A stretch of 33,866 nt of DNA, from the NCBI GenBank assembly GCA_944391215.1, contig CALXSR010000033.1, forward strand, positions 1-33,866. Direction: 5' to 3'. This stretch comes from an uncultured Clostridia bacterium (GTDB taxonomy: Bacteria > Bacillota > Dehalobacteriia > UBA4068 > CALXSR01). Of this stretch, positions 1-8,832 are shown piece after piece (positions within the stretch are counted from its first letter, which is position 1; each line of letters begins with the position of its first letter). Made by a program: the position numbers and the translations under genes. Below the pieces are notes generated by a model. That model was not told the DNA's origin. It made no database searches and saw only the letters and a program-made list of their open reading frames with translations.

Positions 1-622
1 ATACCAAACCCATGATATTTTCTAAAGCAATACCGGCGGCGGTAAAAGACATTTGCGGCGTACCGTTTTGTAATTGTACCAAAGCGCCAGCAGCCATAGC
101 GGCGGCGCTACCGCATTCCGCTTGGCAACCGCCTTGGGCGCCGGCTAAAGTGGCATGGATAGCAATGATTCTACCAATTCCGGAAGCTGTGGCTAAGGCA
201 GATAATAGTTCTTCTTCCGTTTTGTTTTTTTCTTCTCCTACGGCCAACAGGCAACCGGGTAAAATTCCGCAAGCGCCGGCTGTAGGGGCGGCCACAATTT
301 TGCCCATAGAGGCATTTACTTCAAAGCAAGAAAGCGCATACGCTACTGCTTTTAACTGTAAATGACCGCATAAACTATTTTTATTTATTTGTTGATAGGT
401 AAGATGCGCCTGCCCGCAAGTTAAACCGCTGATGGAAGGGATAGGGTTTTGCAATGTTTGGGTGCAGGCTTTTTTCATGATGTCATAGCGTTCTTTTAGT
501 TTTTCTATTATAACGGGACGCGCGGTTTCTGTCAGCTCCATTTCATTGCGGATGACCGCTTCGCCCAGAGATAGATTATGCTGTTGGCAATATTGCAGTA
601 AAGTAGCTGCATTTTGATACAT
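1..622 (-). CDS. sdaAA: L-serine dehydratase, iron-sulfur-dependent, alpha subunit (C-terminus beyond window)
   Basis: Catalytic subunit of the 4Fe-4S L-serine dehydratase, which converts L-serine to pyruvate and ammonia in the cytosol. The minus-strand frame is open from an ATG at 622 to the window edge, giving about 207 of the usual ~290 residues. Seen directly: APTAGACGILPG and, further on, GCQAECGSAAAMAAG, the conserved glycine- and cysteine-rich blocks of the family that carry cluster ligands and the active site. The start follows the sdaAB stop by 5 nt, and the GGAAGGATG-type ribosome site lies in the end of sdaAB, so the two are probably translationally coupled. It is the last visible gene of the glycine-cleavage operon. 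The identification is secure; only the 3' end is missing. Confidence 0.95.
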   Translation of the reverse strand, partial: MYQNAATLLQYCQQHNLSLGEAVIRNEMELTETARPVIIEKLKERYDIMKKACTQTLQNPIPSISGLTCGQAHLTYQQINKNSLCGHLQLKAVAYALSCFEVNASMGKIVAAPTAGACGILPGCLLAVGEEKNKTEEELLSALATASGIGRIIAIHATLAGAQGGCQAECGSAAAMAAGALVQLQNGTPQMSFTAAGIALENIMGLV

Positions 623-627
623 AAGCA

Positions 628-1302
628 TCATCCTTCCATTTTTTCCAGGCGAATGACCGAAAGTACGGCGTCCAAATTTTTTAACTCTTGTAAAGTAGCA
701 TCATCAATAGGGCTATCTGTTTCAATAATCGTAATGGCCTGTTTCCCTTTGCCTTGTCTGTTATGCTGTTGACTGACAATATTAATCGTATGATTGGCCA
801 ATATCGTAGTAATTTTGCTTAAAATACCTAATTTATCCCAATGGCTGATGATAACAGCGTCGTAAGCGCCGGCTAAATTGGTGGGAAATCCGTCAACGGA
901 GTTGATTAAAATATTTCCTCCACCGATAGAGGAGCCAATAAAGGAAATTTGTTCACCATTTTTACGGGTAGCAATAATTTTTACACTATTGGGATGGACA
1001 TCTCCTAAATCGGTTTCTTGAAAAGTAATTTGCACGCCTTGCTTTTGCGCTAAATGCAAGGAATCCTTCAACCTTTCATCAGAAGAACCTAATCCTAATA
1101 AACCGGCAGCTAGGGCACGGTCTGTACCATGCCCTTTTCCGGTTTTTGCAAAGGAGCCGTGCAAAAAAACTTGCGCTTTTACAATATCTTTCTGTGCTAG
1201 CTGATAGGCAACTTTGCCTAAGCGCTGAGCGCCCGCGGTATGAGAGCTGGAAGGGCCTATCATGATAGGGCCTATGATATCAAAGATACTGTATTCATCC
1301 AT
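628..1302 (-). CDS. sdaAB: L-serine dehydratase, iron-sulfur-dependent, beta subunit
   Basis: Beta subunit (224 aa) partnering SdaAA in serine deamination to pyruvate. The N-terminus has the family motif GPSSSHTAGAQR at residues 16-27. The C-terminal ~75 residues (from about AYDAVIISHWDKLGILSKIT) form an ACT domain, which in this family is associated with serine binding and subunit contacts. It starts 14 nt after the gcvPB stop with a GGAG site, placing it in the gcv operon and hence probably under the glycine riboswitch. The length is normal for a separate beta subunit. Confidence 0.95.
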   Translation of the reverse strand: MDEYSIFDIIGPIMIGPSSSHTAGAQRLGKVAYQLAQKDIVKAQVFLHGSFAKTGKGHGTDRALAAGLLGLGSSDERLKDSLHLAQKQGVQITFQETDLGDVHPNSVKIIATRKNGEQISFIGSSIGGGNILINSVDGFPTNLAGAYDAVIISHWDKLGILSKITTILANHTINIVSQQHNRQGKGKQAITIIETDSPIDDATLQELKNLDAVLSVIRLEKMEG

Positions 1303-1316
1303 ATTTTTTCTCCATT

Positions 1317-2777
1317 TTACTGGTTTTCCGATTTTTGATATTTTAAAATTGGTTTTCTTGCCGCTTGTACTTCATCTAAGCGACGTACCGGCGTTTGCAA
1401 GGGGTACTGATGCAATTTAGCGCTATCGGCAAAAGCTTCTTCTTTAATTTTACGGAATGTCTCGATGGCAAAATCGAGCGTTTCTTTATTTTCCGTTTCG
1501 GTGGGTTCCACCATAAGCGCTTCCGGTACAATCAGTGGGAAATACATCGTAGGCGGATGAATTCCATAATCCAATAAAGCTTTGGCCACATCCATGGCGG
1601 AAACACCGGTTTCTTCTTTTAAGTCTTCCATGGATAGCACAAATTCATGCATACAAGGGAAGGTGTTATTTAAATGGAAAATTTCTTTTAACTGATACAG
1701 CATATAATTGGCGTTTAATACTGCGCCTTGGGAAGCCTGTTTTAAACCGTCGGCTCCGCTGGAAAGAATATAGGTAAATGCTTTTAAATAAACTAAAAAA
1801 TTACCGTAAAAAGCTTTTACTTGACCAATGCTGTTGGGATTATCGAAGTTTAGGGTTAATTGGCCATTCTCATCTTCTACGATGGGATTTGGTAAATAAG
1901 GACTCAATGCTTTTTTGCAGCCTACCGGGCCGCTACCCGGGCCACCGCCGCCGTGCGGGGTGGAGAAGGTTTTGTGTAAATTCAAATGACAAACATCAAA
2001 ACCTAAATCCCCAGGGCGAGCGATACCCATAATGGCATTTAAATTTGCGCCATCATAATAGAGTAAACCACCAGCTTTGTGAATAATATCTGCCATTTCC
2101 AGGCTGTCTTTTTCGAATAATCCCAAAGTGTTCGGGTTGGTAAGCATTAAACCAGCTGTATCCGGTCCTGCTAGGCTGCGTAATGCTGCGACGTCTACAA
2201 AGCCGTCTTCTGTGCAGGGCACATGCACTACTTGAAAGCCGCACATAGCGGCGCTGGCTGGGTTGGTGCCATGAGCTGAATCGGGAATGAGTATTTTGGT
2301 ACGGTTTTGTTCCCCGTGCGCTTCATGGTAGGCTTTTATCAGTAAAAGTCCTGTCCATTCGCCTTGCGCCCCAGCTGCCGGTTGCAAAGTAACGGCATCC
2401 ATACCAGTAATTTCTGCTAAATATTGTTGCAAAAGCTGCATAACCTTTAAGGCGCCTTGCACGCTAGCAGTCGGTTGTAGGGGATGGATATCAGTAAAAC
2501 CAGGCATAGCAGCCACTTCTTCGTTAAGACGCGGATTATATTTCATAGTGCAAGAACCCAATGGATAAAAACCATTATCTACACCGTGTGCTTTACGGCT
2601 TAATGCCATATAATGACGAACCAAGTCTACTTCTGCAATTTCAGGTAATAAGGGGGCTTCTTCGCGCAATAAATCTTGCGGTAAAGCTGTTTTATTTTCG
2701 ATATCACAAGCAGGAAGCTGCGTGCAGCGACGGCCAGATACGCTTTTTTCAAAAATTAGTTTTTGTTGTTGCTGCAT
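1317..2777 (-). CDS. gcvPB: Glycine dehydrogenase (decarboxylating) subunit 2
   Basis: PLP-binding subunit of the split P-protein of the glycine cleavage system (486 aa). It decarboxylates glycine and passes the aminomethyl group to the lipoyl arm of GcvH. The PLP lysine is Lys269 within [18 protein letters not shown], followed by the glycine-rich loop. The ATG directly abuts the gcvPA stop (TAAATG), and the AAAGGAGGTG ribosome site lies inside the last codons of gcvPA, so translation of the two subunits is coupled. Length and motifs match the GcvPB half of two-subunit P-proteins. Confidence 0.96.
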   Translation of the reverse strand: MQQQQKLIFEKSVSGRRCTQLPACDIENKTALPQDLLREEAPLLPEIAEVDLVRHYMALSRKAHGVDNGFYPLGSCTMKYNPRLNEEVAAMPGFTDIHPLQPTASVQGALKVMQLLQQYLAEITGMDAVTLQPAAGAQGEWTGLLLIKAYHEAHGEQNRTKILIPDSAHGTNPASAAMCGFQVVHVPCTEDGFVDVAALRSLAGPDTAGLMLTNPNTLGLFEKDSLEMADIIHKAGGLLYYDGANLNAIMGIARPGDLGFDVCHLNLHKTFSTPHGGGGPGSGPVGCKKALSPYLPNPIVEDENGQLTLNFDNPNSIGQVKAFYGNFLVYLKAFTYILSSGADGLKQASQGAVLNANYMLYQLKEIFHLNNTFPCMHEFVLSMEDLKEETGVSAMDVAKALLDYGIHPPTMYFPLIVPEALMVEPTETENKETLDFAIETFRKIKEEAFADSAKLHQYPLQTPVRRLDEVQAARKPILKYQKSENQ

Positions 2778-4103
2778 TTAAGTCACCTCCTTTAAAATTT
2801 GGATTAAGGTATCGATTTCTTCTTTGCTATTGCATTCGGTAAAGCACCATAAAATGCAATTATCTAATGCGCCGTTTAAAGGAAGCCCACCTAATATATT
2901 TTTTTCTTCTAAAGCGGTCATCACTTTTTCTACTGGAATAGGACATTTTGTTACAAATTCATGGAAGAAAGGCCCATCATAAACAAGTTGGAAACCTGAT
3001 ATTTTTTGCATTTCCGTTGCTGCGTAATGCGCTTTTTGCAAGCATAAGTTTGCTACTTCCTTTAAACCGTTGGGGCCCATAGCAGCTAAATAAATACCAG
3101 CAGTTAAAGCGCAAAGCGCTTGATTGGAACAAATATTACTGGCCGCTTTTTCTCTTCTGATATGTTGCTCCCGTGCTTGCAGGGTTAATACATAAGCGGT
3201 TTTGCCATCAGCGTCTACCGTTTGTCCCACAATCCGACCGGGGAGTTTGCGCATCATAGCGCTTTTGCAGGCCATAAAGCCCAAATAAGGGCCGCCGAAT
3301 CCCAAAGGTAGCCCTAAAGGTTGACCTTCGCCTACGGCAATATCGGCACCCATAGCTGCGGGTGTTTGCAGTAATCCTAATGAAATGGGGTTGCAGCCGG
3401 CAATATAGATGCTGCCGGCCGCATGAATGAGTTGCGCAATTTTGCCACAATCTTCGATTTGGCCGTAGTAATTGGGCGAGGCGATATAAACACAAGATAT
3501 GGAATCATCAAGCAGCTGGGACAATGCGGTTAAATCGGTCTTTCCATTTTTTTGGGGAATCAGACCGATTTCCATATCAAAAGAATACGCATAAGTCTGC
3601 ATTGTAGCGATGACTTGCGGGTTTGCAGTGGCAGCAATCAATACTTTCTTTTTTTTAGGGCTTCTGCACATGTTCATGGCTTCGGCTGCTGCAGTAGCGC
3701 CGTCATAAACAGAAGCATTAGCGGCGTCCATGCCGGTTAAAGAACAAATCATCGTTTGATATTCAAAAATGGATTGTAAAATACCTTGGCTAATTTCCGC
3801 CTGATAGGGGGTATAGGCGGTAACAAATTCTTCACGACTGGCCATTTGTTTTACCACAGCTGGAATAAAATGACGATAAGCACCAGCCCCGCGAAATATA
3901 GTAGGAAATACTTTGTTTTTCTGAGCTAAAGCGTTTATTTGTGTTTTTACTTCCATTTCTGATTTTCCTAAGGGGATTTGCAATAACTCTTTTAAACGCA
4001 CTTGTTCCGGGATATGGCAAAAGAGTTCTTCCATGGAATTTAAATGCATGGATGCTAAAATTTCTTGTTTTTCCTCTTGGGTATGGGGAACATAAGAAGT
4101 CAT
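2778..4103 (-). CDS. gcvPA: Glycine dehydrogenase (decarboxylating) subunit 1
   Basis: N-terminal-half subunit (441 aa) of the two-subunit P-protein, forming the active heterotetramer with GcvPB. The protein has the GcvPA hallmarks: an FRGAGAYRHFIPAVV block, a YTPYQAEISQG block and GEGQPLGLPLGFGGPYLG in the middle. The AGAGGTG ribosome site overlaps the last codons of gcvH, and the start is 3 nt after the gcvH stop. It is co-transcribed with the other gcv genes. A separate PA subunit is typical of Gram-positive and thermophilic bacteria rather than enterics. Confidence 0.96.
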   Translation of the reverse strand: MTSYVPHTQEEKQEILASMHLNSMEELFCHIPEQVRLKELLQIPLGKSEMEVKTQINALAQKNKVFPTIFRGAGAYRHFIPAVVKQMASREEFVTAYTPYQAEISQGILQSIFEYQTMICSLTGMDAANASVYDGATAAAEAMNMCRSPKKKKVLIAATANPQVIATMQTYAYSFDMEIGLIPQKNGKTDLTALSQLLDDSISCVYIASPNYYGQIEDCGKIAQLIHAAGSIYIAGCNPISLGLLQTPAAMGADIAVGEGQPLGLPLGFGGPYLGFMACKSAMMRKLPGRIVGQTVDADGKTAYVLTLQAREQHIRREKAASNICSNQALCALTAGIYLAAMGPNGLKEVANLCLQKAHYAATEMQKISGFQLVYDGPFFHEFVTKCPIPVEKVMTALEEKNILGGLPLNGALDNCILWCFTECNSKEEIDTLIQILKEVT

Positions 4104-4106
4104 TTT

Positions 4107-4490
4107 TTACACCTCTTTAGCCAAAAGTTCTTCATAAGCGGCAGCATCTAATAAGGATTCTGCACCGCTGACGTTTTCCAATTTAACAAGCCAAGCTTCA
4201 TAAGGTTCTTGGTTAATTTTTTCCGGGCTATCTAATAAAACTTCGTTCACTTCAGTTACCGTGCCGGTGATTGGGCAATAAATATCGGAAACTGCTTTTA
4301 CCGATTCTAAATCACCTAAAATATCGCCGGCGGAAAAATGGTCGCCTACGCTAGGTAGATTGATAAATACAATATCGCCCATGGCATCTTGCGCATGGTC
4401 TGATAAACCCATTACTGCTGTACCATCATCTTTTACCAAAACCCATTCATGACTATCGGCATAAAGTAATCCTTTTTTTATTTCACTCAT
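4107..4490 (-). CDS. gcvH: Glycine cleavage system H protein
   Basis: Lipoylated carrier protein (127 aa) that shuttles the aminomethyl intermediate among P, T and L proteins. The lipoyl lysine is Lys65 in the LESVKAVSD motif, in the expected hairpin. The start ATG has an AGGGGG ribosome site and lies 25 nt after the gcvT stop. No lipoate ligase or L-protein (lpd) gene is present in the window, so these must be supplied from elsewhere. Confidence 0.96.
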   Translation of the reverse strand: MSEIKKGLLYADSHEWVLVKDDGTAVMGLSDHAQDAMGDIVFINLPSVGDHFSAGDILGDLESVKAVSDIYCPITGTVTEVNEVLLDSPEKINQEPYEAWLVKLENVSGAESLLDAAAYEELLAKEV

Positions 4491-4515
4491 TTTTATAAAC
4501 CCCCTGATAATTTAT

Positions 4516-5598
4516 TTATTTTTCCCTTTTATAAAAAGGAATTTTAACCACTTCTGCGCCCAATTTTTTGCCGCGTACTTCCACCACAACCAAAGTGCCG
4601 ACCTCCAATTTGGGGCCTTTTACCATAGCCATGGCAATGGGGTATTGTAAGGTGGGAGATTGAGTGCCTGAAGTGACAAAACCAATTTCTTCTCCTTGAT
4701 ACAATACTTTGGCGCCTTCTCTGGCAATACCACGATCGATAATATGCAAACCAATTCTTTTATATTGTTTTTCTCTTTGCTGCATTGCTTTTTTGCCGAT
4801 AAAATCAATTTTATCCATTTTTACAAAAAAGGAGAGGCCGCATTCGGTAGGCATCATTTCGTCGTTCAATTCATGCCCATACAAAGGCATACCAGCTTCT
4901 AACCGTAAGGTATCTCGGCAGCCAAGGCCAGCTGGTAGAATGCCAAACGGTTTGCCGGTTTGCAAGATGGTATCCCATAATATGGGGGCGTCTTGTGGTT
5001 TGCAATAAATTTCAAAACCGTCTTCGCCGGTATAACCGGTGCGGGAAAGCAAACATTCTATCCCTGCCACCAAAGCCTTATTTACAAAAGTATAATATTT
5101 ACGTGGAATATAACGATCTTCCGTTAACGATTTTAAAATAGCTTCACTTTGCGGACCTTGTAATGCTAATTGTGCGGTATCCTCCGATTCATCCGTAAAC
5201 TGGACATCGCCTTTTAAATGCTCTTTGATCCAGTCAGCATCTTTGTCGTGGTTCGCGGCGTTTACAACCAAAAGGAAACGATCTTCCGCCATTTTATAAA
5301 CCAATAAATCATCTACCACACCGCCGTTGTCATTGCACATAGGGCTATAGCGAATTTGACCGATTTCCATGTGGTCATAATCGTTGGTTAATAAATAGTT
5401 GACATTTTGTAGAGCGTCTTTCCCGCTTAAAGTGATTTCTCCCATATGGGAAACGTCAAAAAGCCCAGCTTGATTTCTGACATTATTATGCTCGGCAATA
5501 ATACCGGCCGGGTAATTAACAGGTAGGGCATAGCCTGCAAATGGCACAATTTTCCCGCCGGCTTCCACATGTTTTTCATAAAGGGGCGTTTGTTTCAT
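4516..5598 (-). CDS. gcvT: Aminomethyltransferase (glycine cleavage T protein)
   Basis: Tetrahydrofolate-dependent T protein (360 aa), releasing ammonia and forming 5,10-methylene-THF from the H-protein intermediate. Seen: N-terminal HVEAGGKIVPFAGYALPVNY, FDVSHMGEI, and RTGYTGEDGFEIY, all conserved blocks of the GCV_T fold; the C-terminal barrel domain is complete. The ATG has a strong AGGAGG site nine bases upstream. It is the first gene of the operon, directly behind a glycine riboswitch and terminator, so expression should rise with glycine. Confidence 0.96.
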   Translation of the reverse strand: MKQTPLYEKHVEAGGKIVPFAGYALPVNYPAGIIAEHNNVRNQAGLFDVSHMGEITLSGKDALQNVNYLLTNDYDHMEIGQIRYSPMCNDNGGVVDDLLVYKMAEDRFLLVVNAANHDKDADWIKEHLKGDVQFTDESEDTAQLALQGPQSEAILKSLTEDRYIPRKYYTFVNKALVAGIECLLSRTGYTGEDGFEIYCKPQDAPILWDTILQTGKPFGILPAGLGCRDTLRLEAGMPLYGHELNDEMMPTECGLSFFVKMDKIDFIGKKAMQQREKQYKRIGLHIIDRGIAREGAKVLYQGEEIGFVTSGTQSPTLQYPIAMAMVKGPKLEVGTLVVVEVRGKKLGAEVVKIPFYKREK

Positions 5599-5633
5599 TT
5601 TGGTAACCTCCTAAATTTTGGATCAAAGGAAAT

Positions 5634-5664
5634 AAAAAAAAAGCGCATCGAAAAAACGATGCGC
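5634..5664 (-). terminator. Riboswitch-associated intrinsic terminator upstream of gcvT
   Basis: Read on the minus strand: an 8-bp perfect stem (GCGCATCG / CGATGCGC) with a six-base loop, followed by a run of eight or nine T. It lies between the glycine aptamer and the gcvT ribosome site, as expected for the expression platform of a transcriptional ON switch. A second, A/T-rich inverted repeat at 5691-5712 (GGTTATTTT / AAAATAACC) lies between aptamer and terminator and may form the intermediate helix. Confidence 0.85.
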
Positions 5665-5724
5665 CTCTGTTATCTAACCGGAAAGATTCTGGTTATTTTA
5701 TAAAAAATAACCGTTGCCTCGTAG

Positions 5725-5835
5725 GTGCTCTAAAAAAGAGCTCTCCAGAGTAGTTGCCAAATCCGGTTCCTTTGCCTGAGAGTTTACGCGCTTGTTTCCC
5801 CTTCGGCGCCGTTTATACGGTCTCTCCCGGATACT
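5725..5835 (-). promoter_or_regulatory. Glycine riboswitch (gcvT leader)
   Basis: The minus-strand leader contains the conserved blocks of the gcvT-type aptamer in order: GGGAGAGACC, GCGCCGAAGGGGAAACAAG, AAACTCTCAGGCAAAGGA, and finally CTCTGGAGAG. ATCCGG and CCGGAT flank the core as a closing helix. Only one aptamer copy is visible rather than the common tandem pair. By family knowledge, glycine binding disfavours the downstream terminator and turns on the cleavage genes. Identification rests on these consensus strings; no covariance search was run. Confidence 0.93.
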
Positions 5836-5876
5836 GCAATTCCATATGTACTTAAATTTACTTACTTTTCATTTTT

Positions 5877-5904
5877 ATTATATCGGAAATATGCGGAGTG
5901 TCAA
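5877..5904 (-). promoter_or_regulatory. Sigma-A-type promoter of the gcv-sda operon
   Basis: On the minus strand: TTGACA at 5904-5899, a 16-bp spacer, and TATAAT at 5882-5877. Both hexamers are perfect consensus. The predicted start near 5870 is some 40 nt before the riboswitch core, fitting the leader. Confidence 0.85.
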
Positions 5905-5958
5905 GAGAAGCTTTGGGGATTTTAATTAAAAAATGCAGAAAAATGAAAAAATATTTTA

Positions 5959-5987
5959 TTGAAAAACGGATTAGCATGACATACAAT
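5959..5987 (+). promoter_or_regulatory. Promoter of the phenylacetate-CoA ligase gene
   Basis: TTGAAA (5959-5964), 17-bp spacer, TACAAT (5982-5987), followed by an AAAGGAG ribosome site at 5999-6005 and the ATG at 6014. It is divergent from the gcv promoter about 60 bp away. Confidence 0.7.
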
Positions 5988-6013
5988 AATAATGTTGTAA
6001 AGGAGTATAAGAT

Positions 6014-7243
6014 ATGAAAACAGAGCAATTTAGACAAATAAAAGAACTGTTAATCAGGGTGGAAAAGAGTAGCCCTTTTTATCAGGAAAAATTTAAGGGG
6101 ATACAAGCCGCCGATATTAAAAGTCCGGAGGATTTTACGAAATTACCTTTTACTACCAAGGCCGATTTAAGAGACGCATATCCATTGGGTTTAATGGCAG
6201 TGGAAGAAAGCCGTATTGTTCGAATTCATTCTTCTTCCGGAACTACGGGACAACCTGTTATTATTCCTTATACCAAAGAAGATGTACAGGATTGGGCTAA
6301 ATTATTTGCCCGTTGCTATCAAATGGCTGGGATAACAAACCGGGACAGGGTGCAAATTACCCCTGGTTATGGTTTATGGACAGCCGGCATTGGTTTTCAG
6401 GCTGGTTGTGAGCTTTTAGGTGCCATGGCTGTGCCAATGGGGCCCGGCAATACAGAAAAACAGTTAAAAATGATGGTGGATATGCAAACTACCGTTTTAG
6501 CCAGTACTGCCTCTTATGCGCTTCTTTTGGCAGAGCAGGTGATGGAACGGGGGTTGCAAGATAAAATTGCTCTAAAAAGAGGTATTATTGGCTCTGAACG
6601 TTGGGGCGATAAAATGCGGGAACGCATTAGCCAGGCTTTAGGAATTGAATTATTTGATATTTATGGTTTAACGGAAATCTATGGGCCGGGCATTTCCATT
6701 GATTGTCATTGCCATAATGGTTTGCATTATTGGGACGATTATGTTTATTTTGAAATTGTCGACCCACATACCGGTAATCCCATTCCGGAAGGAGAATATG
6801 GGGAATTGGTGATTACCACATTAAGAAAGCAAGGAGCGCCTTTAATCCGTTTTCGGACCCATGATATTAGTCGTTTTATTCCGGGCACTTGCCTATGCGG
6901 TTCTCCATTCCCGCGGCATAGTCGTATTATTGGTCGTACTGATGATATGATTAAAGTAAAAGGCGTGAATATGTTCCCTGCTTATATTGATACTTTGCTG
7001 CATGAAATTCCTGGGGTAAGCAGTGAATACACGATTGTCCTCGATCATGAACATGGTGTGGATCGCTTTTTATTGCGTTTTGAAGTGGAAAACGGCTATA
7101 ATTGTGAAGAAGTAGCGGATGCCGTTGGCCGTGAATTTAAAGCGAAAATTGGTATTAAAATTGTCACACAGGCCGAACCATTAGGCACTTTACCTCGCGT
7201 AGAGGGCAAAAGTAAAAGGGTAGTGGATTATCGTACGCGGTAA
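6014..7243 (+). CDS. Phenylacetate--CoA ligase family protein
   Basis: AMP-forming acyl-CoA ligase of the PaaK type (409 aa, near the family length of ~430). It activates an aromatic acid, classically phenylacetate, with ATP and CoA. Seen: the phosphate-binding loop HSSSGTTGQP at residues 72-81, the adenylate-binding block YGLTEIYGPG at 217-226, and GRTDDMIKVKGVNMFP from 307 at the hinge to the C-terminal domain. No ring-oxidation (paaABCDE) genes are nearby. In an anaerobe the likely role is arylacetate activation during aromatic amino-acid fermentation, so the exact substrate is uncertain. It is a single-gene unit with its own promoter and a strong terminator downstream. Confidence 0.9.
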   Translation: MKTEQFRQIKELLIRVEKSSPFYQEKFKGIQAADIKSPEDFTKLPFTTKADLRDAYPLGLMAVEESRIVRIHSSSGTTGQPVIIPYTKEDVQDWAKLFARCYQMAGITNRDRVQITPGYGLWTAGIGFQAGCELLGAMAVPMGPGNTEKQLKMMVDMQTTVLASTASYALLLAEQVMERGLQDKIALKRGIIGSERWGDKMRERISQALGIELFDIYGLTEIYGPGISIDCHCHNGLHYWDDYVYFEIVDPHTGNPIPEGEYGELVITTLRKQGAPLIRFRTHDISRFIPGTCLCGSPFPRHSRIIGRTDDMIKVKGVNMFPAYIDTLLHEIPGVSSEYTIVLDHEHGVDRFLLRFEVENGYNCEEVADAVGREFKAKIGIKIVTQAEPLGTLPRVEGKSKRVVDYRTR

Positions 7244-7317
7244 AAATATTTTTAGATTTGTGTTACAACTATTACATATTACAGTTATAATATGATAGTG
7301 TTTCAATTATGGCAATA

Positions 7318-7360
7318 AAAAGGGCCCTTTCTGCTTGTTGCAAGCAGAAAGGGCCCTTTT
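7318..7360. terminator. Bidirectional intrinsic terminator, perfect 20-bp stem
   Basis: A perfect 20-bp inverted repeat (7318-7337 and 7341-7360) with a TTG loop. The GC-rich core GGGCCC is flanked by A4 and T4, so it can stop transcription from both strands. It separates the convergent ligase (plus) and alcohol dehydrogenase (minus) genes. Confidence 0.9.
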
Positions 7361-7411
7361 GCATCAAAAAGCAATGAAAATCATTGATAGGGATATATAG
7401 GCTGATTTATT

Positions 7412-8590
7412 TTACCGATAGGATTTGGCGAAAATACCGGCGCAGTCCTCATCGGTCAGGGTACAAGGATTGGCAAGGAACAGACCGCCTTGCATACTCC
7501 TGGCTCCTTTGGCCAGCGTCATGGCTTCATCAGGCGTAAAACCGTAATCGCTCATCTTTAGATTTGCTACACGGCAATCTTCTTGCAGTTTTACAAGAGC
7601 CGTAATAAAATCTTCTGGCTTATTGGCATTGGCTACTCCCATGACTCTGGCCATTTTAATGAACTGTTCATCGCAAGCATGTTTTTCTATAAAAAATTCG
7701 GCAAAAGCTTTGGATATCATAATTAAACCTGCCCCATGCGGTAAATTATGATGATAGGCGCTCATAGCATGTTCCATGGAGTGTTGGGCGGTGGTGGAGG
7801 TTAATTGCATGGTAATGCCGGCCATAGTGCTGCCATAAGCGATATGCTCTCTTGCTTCTAGGTCGTTGCCATTTGCTACAGCTCGTGGTAGATATTTTGC
7901 AATGTTGGCAATTGCGGAAAGAGCAATGGTTTCGCTTAGTACATTAACCCCATTGGACATCATTACTTCGGTATGATGAAAGAGCGCGTCAAATCCTTGG
8001 TAGGCCGTGTATTTAGCAGGAACCGTTAGCATTAGTTCTGGGTCTACAATCGCCAATACTGGCGTAAGTGTGGGATTGCCAAAACCGATTTTTTCTTTGG
8101 TTTCTAAATTAGAAATAACGCCCCAGCAGTTGATTTCCGATCCGGTGCCTGCCGTAGTGGCAATGGTAACAATAGGTAACCCTTTTTGGGCAAGGGGTTT
8201 CCCTTTGCCGGTGCCGCCACAAACATAGTCCCAAAGATCGCCTTCATTGGTAGCCATAGCGGCGATGGCTATCGAGGAATCTAAAACAGCGCCGCCGCCC
8301 AAAGCAATAATAAAATCGCATTCATTTTCCTTGGCAAAAGCGGCGCCCTCCATAATAGCTTCTTTTATGGGGTTCTCCATGATACCCGCCCAAACAGCAG
8401 TTGTGATACCGGCTTTTTGTAATTGTTGCAGCGTTCGGTCTAAATAGCCATTTACCTTGGTGGATTTTCCATTGGAAATGAGTACCATTGCTTTTTGCCC
8501 TGGCATAGGCTGATTTCCTAGTTGATCCAACATGCCGCTGCCGAATAAAATTCTGGTGGGATTGTTAAAATCAAAGTCCATATTCATCAT
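7412..8590 (-). CDS. Iron-containing alcohol dehydrogenase
   Basis: NAD(P)-dependent group III alcohol dehydrogenase (392 aa from the chosen start), oxidising or reducing alcohol/aldehyde pairs in the cytosol. Seen: the GGGAVLDSSIAIA nucleotide-binding loop near residue 98, and probable metal ligands Asp201, His205, His270 and His285 (FDALFHHTEV; QHSMEHAMSAYHH; LPHGAGL). I chose the ATG at 8590 because AAAGGAAG lies just upstream and the protein then begins like the family; a longer frame to 8677 has no ribosome site and an atypical leader. It is divergent from a MerR-type regulator and preceded by a MerR-type promoter, so it is probably induced by an aldehyde or related stress. The substrate cannot be told. 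Confidence 0.92.
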   Translation of the reverse strand: MMNMDFDFNNPTRILFGSGMLDQLGNQPMPGQKAMVLISNGKSTKVNGYLDRTLQQLQKAGITTAVWAGIMENPIKEAIMEGAAFAKENECDFIIALGGGAVLDSSIAIAAMATNEGDLWDYVCGGTGKGKPLAQKGLPIVTIATTAGTGSEINCWGVISNLETKEKIGFGNPTLTPVLAIVDPELMLTVPAKYTAYQGFDALFHHTEVMMSNGVNVLSETIALSAIANIAKYLPRAVANGNDLEAREHIAYGSTMAGITMQLTSTTAQHSMEHAMSAYHHNLPHGAGLIMISKAFAEFFIEKHACDEQFIKMARVMGVANANKPEDFITALVKLQEDCRVANLKMSDYGFTPDEAMTLAKGARSMQGGLFLANPCTLTDEDCAGIFAKSYR

Positions 8591-8727
8591 AAAACTTCCT
8601 TTCTTAGCGTTTTCCTTACGCAGAGAAATCGCTTGGTATAATAAGATTATCCTTTGGTTTTTCTTTCTTTTGAGCAAATTATTTAAGGGAATAAGATTTT
8701 TTTGCTTGCATATCCAAAGAAGATGGA

Positions 8728-8756
8728 TTGACGAGCCAATTTTTAAGGTATAGAAT
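8728..8756 (+). promoter_or_regulatory. Promoter of the merR-type gene
   Basis: TTGACG (8728-8733), 17-bp spacer, TAGAAT (8751-8756). Its start region falls on the operator-like dyad at 8769-8782, which would allow autoregulation. Confidence 0.55.
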
Positions 8757-8757
8757 A

Positions 8758-8788
8758 ATTTTAGAACCTAAAGTTAGCTTTATGTCAA
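8758..8788 (-). promoter_or_regulatory. MerR-type promoter/operator of the alcohol dehydrogenase gene
   Basis: On the minus strand TTGACA (8788-8783) and TAAAAT (8763-8758) are separated by 19 bp instead of 17. A dyad, TAAAG-CTAA-CTTTA (8769-8782), sits between the hexamers. Over-long spacers with a dyad inside are the hallmark of promoters that MerR-family activators untwist. Direct sequence evidence; binding is inferred from the adjacent regulator. Confidence 0.75.
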
Positions 8789-8832
8789 GAGTTTTTAAAA
8801 GTTTTTTATTGAGAGCGGGAGGACTTTTTACT

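Noticed and set aside
12..365. 117-residue plus-strand frame
   Set aside because: It is the antisense of sdaAA, whose conserved motifs read on the minus strand; no ribosome site or family likeness.
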